Part shown: one piece after another, positions 10,856 through 21,600 of the stretch
Layout: the number at the start of each line of letters is the position of its first letter
Position numbering within the stretch: position 1 is the stretch's first letter
Origin: Alphaproteobacteria bacterium
GTDB lineage: Bacteria > Myxococcota_A > UBA796 > GCA-2862545
Direction of reading: 5' to 3'
NCBI GenBank assembly: GCA_020632955.1
Contig: JACKEO010000018.1
Location: 1 to 64,000, forward strand
DNA: 64,000 nt
The notes under the pieces: model-generated
Seen by the model: only the letters and a program-made list of their open reading frames with translations
The model's database searches: none
What the model was told of the DNA's origin: nothing
Made by a program: the position numbers and the translations under genes

Positions 10856-11159
10856 CCGCGGTGGCGTGCGTCTGAGGGGCTGATGGGACGTCCCGACGGG
10901 CCGGGTCGCGCCTGCGATGCGCGCGCCGCGCCCGCCGTCGATCCCGTCCGCGCGCGATTCTCCCGCGGGCGGGATCGGCGCTTCCGCGATCGTCACAGAG
11001 GACGATCTGCGGGTTTCGCTCGGGGTTGGCGGGAATCTACGGACAGGACTTCGGAAAGTTCCTCTCGCCTGTGATTTCCTCGCCCTCCCCCCAGGCAGCC
11101 TCAGGTTGCCACAAGACCGTGCCGATCAGTCCGATCCACAGCGACGGGAGGCGGTACCG
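10856..11159. other. 304-bp non-coding stretch upstream of the DUF1552 gene
   Basis: No convincing gene is visible. The right half (from about 10970) is less GC-rich and probably holds the promoter of the DUF1552/DUF1592 pair. A GGGAGG ribosome-binding site at 11146-11151 closes the stretch. I could not single out a clear -35/-10 pair or a hairpin. Confidence 0.5.
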
Positions 11160-12449
11160 ATGAAGCTGTCGCGCAGGCGATTCCTCGGCGGAGCAGCGGC
11201 CACCATGCTGGCTGCGCCGTTCTACCGGCTCCTCGAGCGGGAGGCGTACGCCGCCACGGGTACCGGCACCGCACGTCGGCTGGTCGTGTTCTTCTCGCCC
11301 AACGGCACGGTCCACCACCTGCGGCGTCCCACCGGCATCGGCACCTTCTTCGGCTTTCCCGCAGGGTCGGTCCTGGAGCCCTTGGAGCCCATCCGCGAGC
11401 ACCTCGTCCTCGTGGACGGCCTCGACTTCTGGGAGGCCTCGAACCACGAAGGCGGCATGCGCGCCATGCTCACCGGCAACGGCACGGCGGGGCATGCCAC
11501 GGGCGGCCGGTCGGTGGACCAGGTGGTGGCCGGGGCGATCGGGGGCAGCTCGCGCTTCGCCTCGCTCGAGTTCGGCGTGCAGACGAGCGCCTGGGGTGGC
11601 GGGGTCCAGACCCGCATGAGCTACAGCGGCGAGGGCGCCTTCGTCACCCCCGACGACGACCCGCTGCACGCCTGGCAGCGCCTGTTCGGCACGCTGTCGC
11701 AGGACGCCCAGAGCCGCAGCCTGCTGGCGATGCGTCGTCGCAGCATCCTCGACCTGGCGCGGGCCGATCTCGAGGACCTCCACGCACGCCTCGGCGCGGT
11801 GGAGCAGACCAAGCTCGAGGCCCACCTCGCCTCGCTGGAGCGGGTGGAGTCGGGGCTGGTGGAGGCCACGGCCTGCACGCTCCCCCCCACGCCGGAGGTC
11901 ACCGGCGGCCTGCAGGATCACCACAACTTCGGCGCGGTCACCAAGGCGCAGATCGACCTGATGGTGGCCTCGCTGGCCTGCGACATGACCCGCGTGGCCT
12001 CCCTGCAGCTCGGCCACACGGTGAGCCCCCACGTGATCTACGACGCCGGGGTGAGCGAGGGGCACCACACGCTGTCGCACGCGGGCGACGCCGACGACGC
12101 CGGCATCGACGGCCTCCGCCGCGCCGAGCGCTGGTTCGCCGAGCAGTTCCGCTACCTGGTGGAGCGGCTGGCCGCGACGTCCGACCCCGAGACGGGCGGC
12201 ACCCTGCTCGACGGCACGCTCGTGGTGTGGGCCAAGGAGATGGGCGACAGCCGCCTCCACGTCTGCAACGACGTGCCCTTCGTGCTGGCCGGCTCGGCGG
12301 GCGGGCGCTTCGAGACCGGCCGCTACCTCCGCTACGGCGGCGAGTCCCACACCCACCTCCTCGTGTCGATCTGCCAGGCCATGGGCCTGTCCACGTCGAC
12401 CTTCGGCAACCCCTCGTACGGCTCGGGCGCCCTGCCCGGGCTGGTGTGA
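11160..12449 (+). CDS. DUF1552 Tat-exported protein
   Basis: Exported 429-residue protein of the DUF1552 family, common in Planctomycetes and Myxococcota and usually encoded beside DUF1592 cytochrome proteins, as here. The N-terminus is a Tat signal (SRRRFLGGAAATML, cut near AYAA), which suggests it folds, perhaps around a cofactor, before export. Family-typical stretches include FFSPNGTVHH, VDGLDF, a His-rich region (EGHHTLSH) and the C-terminal VVWAKEMGDSRLHVCNDVPFV. These resemble the DUF1501/sulfatase-like fold, in which Asp/His residues bind metal. The ATG is preceded by GGGAGG, and the longer in-frame extension upstream was rejected because it would bury the Tat motif. The next gene starts 8 bp downstream. 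The enzymatic activity of the family is not established. Confidence 0.9.
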   Translation: MKLSRRRFLGGAAATMLAAPFYRLLEREAYAATGTGTARRLVVFFSPNGTVHHLRRPTGIGTFFGFPAGSVLEPLEPIREHLVLVDGLDFWEASNHEGGMRAMLTGNGTAGHATGGRSVDQVVAGAIGGSSRFASLEFGVQTSAWGGGVQTRMSYSGEGAFVTPDDDPLHAWQRLFGTLSQDAQSRSLLAMRRRSILDLARADLEDLHARLGAVEQTKLEAHLASLERVESGLVEATACTLPPTPEVTGGLQDHHNFGAVTKAQIDLMVASLACDMTRVASLQLGHTVSPHVIYDAGVSEGHHTLSHAGDADDAGIDGLRRAERWFAEQFRYLVERLAATSDPETGGTLLDGTLVVWAKEMGDSRLHVCNDVPFVLAGSAGGRFETGRYLRYGGESHTHLLVSICQAMGLSTSTFGNPSYGSGALPGLV

Positions 12450-12457
12450 GGTCGACC

Positions 12458-15501
<3,044 letters not shown>

Positions 15502-15520
<19 letters not shown>

Positions 15521-15966
15521 TCCCAGCCGGGCTGCGCCACCGAGGCCACGTACACCCCCAGGCCCGCCGTCGTGACGCCGGCGAGCCAGCCGCAGGCCAG
15601 CAGCCACCACGCGGCGCGTCGCCCCGCGGCGGTGCGGCCAGCCGTCGTGAGCACCACAGCACCCCCCACCACCAGCGCGAGGCAGGCGGCGGCGAGGTGC
15701 TCCTTGCTCTCGAAGCGCCAGAGGGCGGGGTGGTCGATCGCGCGGAGGCCCGGCTTCACGTGGCCCCGGTAGGTCGGGTAGAGCCACCAGCCCAGGCCGA
15801 AGGGCAGGGCCACCATCGCGGCCGCGATCCACGTGGTGCGCAGCGTCCACCTCGCCAGGCCCGGACGCCGCCGCAGCGTGATCAGCGGGTGGGCGAGCAC
15901 CGCGAGGCCGAGCACCGCGAGGTGGCCGTGGATCGAGGCCCAGAGCGCGTAGGTCTCGGGGTTCAC
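15502..15966 (-). CDS. Four-helix membrane protein with conserved-looking His residues
   Basis: I do not recognise a family for this 154-residue inner-membrane protein. Four hydrophobic helices are visible. His residues sit at helix positions (SIHGHLAVLG and LAHPL in helix 1, RGHVKPG in a loop, ESKEHLAAAC at the start of helix 3), which could bind heme b or a metal; this is inference. The GTG start overlaps the upstream stop by four bases (GTGA), so it is translationally coupled as last gene of the radical SAM operon. Its end overlaps the end of the DUF1592-family gene on the other strand by 19 bp. Confidence 0.75.
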
Positions 15967-16271
15967 GGCACGGCCAGCAGGGCGACGAGGCAGGGCAGGG
16001 CGACCACGGGGACCAGCCAGGCCCGCGCGAGCCACCGCTGGGCTGCTTCGGGCGTGGCGACGGTCCCGACGACGAGGGCCACCACCAGCGCGTGGAGCAG
16101 CGCGGCACCGCAGCGCCAGTAGTAGGGGATGTGCTCCTGCGCGATCAGCGCGCCCGGCGCAGGGCCCTCCTGGGCGGCGTCGACGAGGCGCTGCACGGTG
16201 TAGGACAGCGCGCCGGCGAGGCCCGCCGCGGCCGCTGCGAGCCCGAGGACCGGGCGGTCGCGTACGCTCAC
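15963..16271 (-). CDS. Small membrane protein in the radical SAM operon
   Basis: A 102-residue protein with three likely membrane helices: VLGLAAAAAGLAGALSY (about 8-24), AALLHALVVALVVGTV (about 56-71) and a C-terminal hydrophobic segment (about 84-102). A polar loop between the first two carries EHIPYYWRCG. I do not recognise a family. It starts with GTG overlapping the radical SAM stop by four bases and is itself overlapped by the next gene, so the three are translationally coupled. That points to a function tied to the radical SAM enzyme or its product, for example as a membrane partner or exporter subunit. Confidence 0.72.
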   Translation of the reverse strand: MSVRDRPVLGLAAAAAGLAGALSYTVQRLVDAAQEGPAPGALIAQEHIPYYWRCGAALLHALVVALVVGTVATPEAAQRWLARAWLVPVVALPCLVALLAVP

Positions 16272-17668
16272 CCGGCCTCCGCGGCCGCGCGCACGCGAGG
16301 GCACTCGGGATCGGGGGCGAGCGGGTCGCCCGTGAGGTGGGCGGCCACCACCCGGCACCCGCCGCGGCAGCTGGCGCGGAAGGCGCAGCTCGCGCACGGC
16401 TCGGGCGGGGCGTCGGCGCGGGCGCGCCAGGTGACGAGGGTGGGGTCGGCTTGCCAGTGGTCGCCGGGTGCGCCCTGCGCCGCGTCGTCGTGGGCGAAGG
16501 AGCACGGGGCCCAGGCGCCGTCGGCGCGACGCGACAGCAGGCTGTGGCCTCCCGGGCAGCCCGCCACGCCCAGCCGCTGCAGCGCCTGCGGATCGGGTCC
16601 GTGGGCGGCCACGAAGGGCACCAGCGCGCAGTCCACGCGGAAGGTGAGTCCGGTGCGGGCCTCCAGCGCGAGCAGGCGGGGCCACAGGGCCGTCTGCTGG
16701 TCGGGGGTGAGGACGAGATCCTCGTAGGCCTCGGCGCCGCGGCCCGCGGGCTTGAGCCGCAGCCACTGCCACTCCACCACGCCGTGCGCGACGAGGAGGT
16801 CGGCGAGCTCGTCCAGGGCGTCGAAGGAGGCGCGGGTGAGCACGGTGTTCACGCCCACCCGCACGCCGGCCTCCACCAGCAGGTCGACCGCGCGCAGGGC
16901 GGTGCCGGCCCCGTCCCAGCCGCGGGTGCGGCGGTAGGCCTCGGGCGGACCGTCCAGGCTGACGTTCACCTGCCCCGCCACCGTGGCCAGGGCGTGGGCG
17001 AGCGGGCGGGTGAGCCCCAGGCCCGAGGTGGTGAGGTTCGGCACCATCCCGAGGTCCCGGATCCGGTGGGCCAGCGCGGGGAGGTCGGGCCGCAGCAGCA
17101 CCTCTCCGCCCCCCAGGGCGATCTCGAGCACGCCGAGGCGTGCCAGCGTCTCCAGGTCGTCGTCGAGCGCCTCGCGGGGCGGGTCGGCGCGGTCGGGCCC
17201 GGCGTCGAGGTAGCAGGCCGTGCAGCGGACCGGGCAGCGCTCGGTGACCGCGACGTGCACCTCCGTGGGCGCCGTGAGGGCGCCGGCGGGCGCGGGGGCC
17301 CCCCCGACGAGGGGAGCGCCCCGCGCGATCGCGGCCTGGGCGGTGGGCCCGTCCACGAAGAGCAGCGCAGGGGGATCGTGCCAGGCGATGACGCCGCCGT
17401 CGGGCTCCAGGCGCACCCTGGGTGCCGCGGGGTCGTCCGGGGAGGGGTCCTGCGGCGTCGGGTCCGGCGCCTCCCCGTCCCCTGCGTCGGGATCCGGCGG
17501 CCTGTCGTCCCCTTCGAGCCAGCGGGCGAAGCGCTCGGCGAAGGCGTTCACCACCACCGCCGCGGCCGTGGCGGTGACGAGGGCGAGGCCCACCACGCTG
17601 CCCGTCGCCGAGCAGTTCGGTGCACGGCCGCGACGCACGGCGTGGATCACGGGCGCGGGCGGGGTCAT
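16268..17668 (-). CDS. Membrane-anchored radical SAM/SPASM protein
   Basis: A 466-residue radical SAM enzyme. The SAM-cluster motif CxxxCxxC is at Cys145/149/152 (ERCPVRCTACYLDAG), followed by the glycine-rich GGGEVLLRPDL, a strand motif VNVSLDGPPEAYRRTRG, and a C-terminal SPASM domain (about 365-455) with the full Cys pattern (CPGG, APCSF, CASC, RASCRGGC, PEC) for two auxiliary 4Fe-4S clusters. SPASM enzymes usually modify ribosomal peptides or proteins. Unusually, the first ~45 residues hold a single membrane-spanning helix preceded by NCSATGS, then a 40-residue Asp/Pro linker and a small beta-rich segment that may be a reduced PqqD-like element. ATG overlaps the preceding stop (ATGA). No obvious precursor peptide gene is adjacent. 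The substrate is unknown; the giant surface protein upstream in the same operon is a candidate. Confidence 0.88.
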   Translation of the reverse strand: MTPPAPVIHAVRRGRAPNCSATGSVVGLALVTATAAAVVVNAFAERFARWLEGDDRPPDPDAGDGEAPDPTPQDPSPDDPAAPRVRLEPDGGVIAWHDPPALLFVDGPTAQAAIARGAPLVGGAPAPAGALTAPTEVHVAVTERCPVRCTACYLDAGPDRADPPREALDDDLETLARLGVLEIALGGGEVLLRPDLPALAHRIRDLGMVPNLTTSGLGLTRPLAHALATVAGQVNVSLDGPPEAYRRTRGWDGAGTALRAVDLLVEAGVRVGVNTVLTRASFDALDELADLLVAHGVVEWQWLRLKPAGRGAEAYEDLVLTPDQQTALWPRLLALEARTGLTFRVDCALVPFVAAHGPDPQALQRLGVAGCPGGHSLLSRRADGAWAPCSFAHDDAAQGAPGDHWQADPTLVTWRARADAPPEPCASCAFRASCRGGCRVVAAHLTGDPLAPDPECPRVRAAAEAG

Positions 17669-18642
17669 CGCCACACCCAGCCGATGCCCTGGGTGCTCTC
17701 GAGGGCCAGCCACGCGACGGCGACGGTGGCGAGCGCCGAGCCCAGGGACACCAGCGCGCGCCACGCGGCGGCTGCCGGTGCCGTGCGGCCGGCGAGGGTC
17801 AGCAGGTGGATCGCGACGAAGCCCAGACCCATGCGGGGCAGCGCGGCGCCGGCGCCCTCCGACCAGCCCTCGGCGAGCAGCCACGCCGCACCCGTGCCGC
17901 CCACGAGCGGCACGAGGCCGGCGGGCATCGGCCAGGCCCTCCGGCGTCGGATCGCCAGCGGGGTGGTGACGACGAGGAAGGCGCCCAGCGTGACCCACGA
18001 CGCGGTGGTGAGGCGCGCCTCGAGCTGCCGGCGTGCGACCTCCTCCGCAGGCCCGCGCCGCGTGCCCCCGTCCGCCACGCGCACCTCCGCCTCCACCTCG
18101 AGGGCCTCGGCGTGGCGCCCGAGGGTGGCGAGGGCCTGGGCGCGCGTGAGGACGAGGCGCTGGCGCACGTGGGCATCCAGCGCGTGGCGGTCGGGCCAGG
18201 CCGCGTCGGTGAGGCGCAGGGCCTCGGTGGCGTCCCGTCGGCGGTCCAGGCTGTCGAGGGCGAGCCACAGCGTGGCCTCCGCCGCCACCATCGGACCCAC
18301 GCCCTCGGCCGCCAGCAGGTCCACCACGCGACGCCGCGCCGTCTCGGGGTCGAGGTGGCGGTAGGCGCGTCGCGTGGCCTCCAGGGCGTCCCAGGACCTC
18401 CAGGACCCGTCCGCGTCCCGCCGCAGGTCCAGGAAGGCGAGCCGCTCGCGGCAGCGTGGGGCCCGCGGACCCTCGGGCAGCGCGGCGATCGCCTGCGTGC
18501 AGCCCTCCCAGACCACGCTGGCCGTGCCGGTGGACTCGGCCCGCAGCGACCGCTCGGCCGCCTCGAGGTGCGCCTCGAGGGGGTCGTCGCCGGTGGCGCC
18601 GGCCGCGGCCAGCCACGCCGTGAGCAGCGCAGCCGCGGGCAC
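17665..18642 (-). CDS. Exported membrane protein with helical repeat region
   Basis: Unrecognised 325-residue protein. A signal peptide-like N-terminus (PAAALLTAWLAAAGATG) leads into an alpha-helical domain (about 20-210) with Cys pair ECTQ/APRC-like spacing and alternating Ala/Leu/Arg helices resembling TPR-type repeats (for example LVLTRAQALATLGRHAEALEVEAE). Four hydrophobic helices at the C-terminus follow (about 225-325). The GTG start lies only 5 bp after the stop of the giant outer-membrane fusion gene, and its end overlaps the radical SAM start, so it links both into one operon. The TPR-like domain would face the periplasm if the N-terminus is a signal peptide. Function unknown. Confidence 0.72.
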   Translation of the reverse strand: MPAAALLTAWLAAAGATGDDPLEAHLEAAERSLRAESTGTASVVWEGCTQAIAALPEGPRAPRCRERLAFLDLRRDADGSWRSWDALEATRRAYRHLDPETARRRVVDLLAAEGVGPMVAAEATLWLALDSLDRRRDATEALRLTDAAWPDRHALDAHVRQRLVLTRAQALATLGRHAEALEVEAEVRVADGGTRRGPAEEVARRQLEARLTTASWVTLGAFLVVTTPLAIRRRRAWPMPAGLVPLVGGTGAAWLLAEGWSEGAGAALPRMGLGFVAIHLLTLAGRTAPAAAAWRALVSLGSALATVAVAWLALESTQGIGWVWR

Positions 18643-18647
18643 GCCGC

Positions 18648-21600
18648 TCAGCGCCGCTGCAGGACGACGAAGCGGACGGGGTCCTGGCCTGCGATCGGCG
18701 GCGAGGGGTCGCCCACCGGCAGCAGGCGCTCCTCGTCGACACCGAAGGCGGTCAGGTAGCCGACGATCTCCTCGGCGCGGCGCAGGCGCCACCCGCCGTC
18801 CTGCGAGGCCGCGAGGTCGGGGTCGATGCCCACGCGGACCTCCAGCGCGAGGATGTCGTCCTGCTCCGTGAGGATGCGCGCGATCGACTCCAGCACGGGC
18901 AGCGAGCTCGAGGTGACGCCCACGGCGTCGTCGCGGAAGCCGATGGGCTCCACGGGGAGGATCTCGTCGCCGCCCTCGGTCAGCGCCGCCAGGGCCTCGT
19001 CGGGGCAGCCGTCCTCGTCGGCGGTGCCGTTCACGGTCTCGGGCGCGTTCATGCAGTCGCCGAAGGCCGGGAACACGGTGTCGGTGACGAGCCCGAGCTC
19101 GTCGCGGTGGCCGTCCTCCACGTCGGGGATGCCGTCACCGTCGTTGTCGGGGTCGGGGCAGCCGTCCTCGTCGCGGAAGCCGTCGCGGTCCTCCTGCTCG
19201 GTGGGGCAGGCGTCGTCGGCGTCGGGCACGCGGTCGCCGTCGTCGTCGAGGTCGGGACAGCCGTCGTCGTCCTGCCGGCCGTCGAGGTCCTCCGGCTCGT
19301 CCACGCACGCGTCGATGCTGTCGGGCACGCCGTCGCCGTCGGCGTCGCCCTTCCGCGCGCGGGGGGCGCCGTCGTCGGCGTCCATCCACACGGGCGCCCG
19401 CGGGGGTCGCGCCACGCCCACGAGGGCCCAGGCGCGCACGTTGGGCGTGCCGAAGCCGCTGGTGAGGCCCGGCGACAGGCCGAACTGCAGGTAGACGGGC
19501 AGGTCGCGGGGCAGCCACATCGCACCCACGTCCAGCTCCATCGGGGTGCCGTTGAGGGCCGAGACGTCGGGCGGCAGGGCGCTCCGGTCGGCGAGGACGT
19601 GCGCGCCGGTCCAGGTGACCTGGACCTCCCACACGTCCTCGGCGACCGGAATGCCCGCGCCGAGTGCCCACCGCAGCTCGCTGCCTGCCACGGTGGTGCC
19701 CACCACCTCGCTCCACGTCTGGTGGTGGTACCCGATGTTGCCGGCGAGGTGGACGAACTGGCGACGCCAGGAGAGCGCGGCGTCGAGCCCGATCTGCGCG
19801 GCGCCCGACCCCATGAAGGCGCCGCGGCTCCCGGTGGGGAACTGGAAGCGGGGGGCCACCGAGAACGACAGCGGCATGCCGTCCCGCTGGCGGACCGGTG
19901 CGAAGGCCACCGCCACGGCGATGTCGCCGATGCCCACGGTGGCTCCCGTGCCGCCGAGCGCGGTGGCGAGCTGTTGGCTGTCCTCGCCGTTCGAGACCAC
20001 CTGCAGGAAGGGGAAGGCGATGGAGGCCGAGAGCCAGTCCAGGGGCGACGCCTCGAAGGCGAAGTCGAAGCCCACCAGGTGGTCGACCAGCCCGCCGGTG
20101 CGGCTGCCCGTGGACGGGTCGCCGAGCTCGAAGGGCTGGTGCGCGTAGTTCACGGCGACGAAGCCGCCGTAGGTCCCCCGCTGGGGCTGCTCGCCGTCCC
20201 GCATGCGGGTCCAGCCGTGCACCTGGGGGGTGGGGTCGAAGCGCTGCAGGTCGAGGAAGGGCAGCGGGTCGGGATCCTGCGCGGCGGCGGTGGCCGGCAG
20301 GATCGCGGCCGACGCCGCCGTGCCCACCAGCCCCACCGCCTGGCGTCGGCGCCGCCGGAGCAGGCCGAGACCGAGGAGCGCGAGCCAGCCGAAGCCGGGA
20401 CCGCCCGCGCCGGTCTCGCAGGAGCAGCCACCGCCCTGGGTCTGGTCGGCCAGCAGCGGGTCGAGCCCGAGGTCGACCTCCAGCCCGTCGGGGATGCCGT
20501 CGCCGTCGCTGTCGGGGTCGCAGGGGTCGGTGCCCAGCTGCTCCTCCTCGGCGTTGGTCAGGCCGTCCTCGTCGCTGTCGGCGTCGGGGTCGGAGGTGTC
20601 GCAGGGGGAGGGCTGGATGTCGTCGGTGTCGCCGGAGTCGCCGGAGTCACCGGAGTCCCCGCTGTCGCCGGAATCCCCGGAGTCGCCGGAGTCACCCGAG
20701 TCACCGGAGTCACCGCTGTCGCCGGAGTCACCGGAGTCGCCGCTGTCGCCGGAATCCCCGGAGTCGCCCGAGTCCCCGCTGTCACCGGAATCGCCCGAGT
20801 CGCCGGAGTCGCCGGAGTCGCCCGAGTCCCCGCTGTCCCCGGAATCGCCGCTGTCGCCGGAGTCACCCGAGTCGCCGCTGTCGCCGGAGTCACCCGAGTC
20901 CCCGCTGTCGCCGGAGTCACCCGAGTCGCCCGAGTCGCCGGAGTCACCCGAGTCGCCGGAGTCACCCGAATCCCCGGAGTCGCCTCCGCCGGGCACGTCC
21001 CGGTAGTCCGGCTCGCCCACGCCGTCGGTGTTGGCGAGATCGACCGTGGGGTCGTCGACGATGCCCTTGGGCGGTCCCCAGGTGCCGTCGTCCTCGTCGG
21101 CGGTGGCCACGAGGCCGTCGCCGTCGGCGTCGACGTTGCTGAACGGGATGCCGGACTCGGCGGCGTCGCCCATGCCGTCGCCGTCGGCGTCGGTGTCCTG
21201 GAAGTCGGGTGGGCCGGTGCCGTCGGTGTTCGGCGGCGTGAGCCCGTTGGGCTCGAAGACGTCGTCGAGGCCGTCGTTGTCGGCGTCGTTCCCGCTGAGC
21301 ACCACGTAGGCGAAGGTGCCCTGCGCCTCGACCGTGTCGGGGATGCGGTCGCCGTCGCTGTCGAGGTCGAACTGGCCGACGAGTCCGTCGCTGTCGAGGT
21401 CGCCCGGCTCGGCCACGTCGAGGATGCCGTCGTTGTCGTCGTCGATGTCGACCGCGTTCACCACGCCGTCGCCGTCGACGTCGCAGCCGGGGTGGAAGCG
21501 GTTCGCCACGCAGTCGGGGACGATGAGCACGTCATCGGCGTCGGCGTCGTTCGACGGGTTGGTGTCGGGGAGGGCGCCGCGGACGACCGCGTGGGCCGTG

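Noticed and set aside
20203..21006. Plus-strand frame with Ser-Pro-Glu-Ser repeat that looks like a repeat protein
   Set aside because: It is the exact antisense of the Gly-Asp-Ser array, so the repeat is forced by the coding strand.
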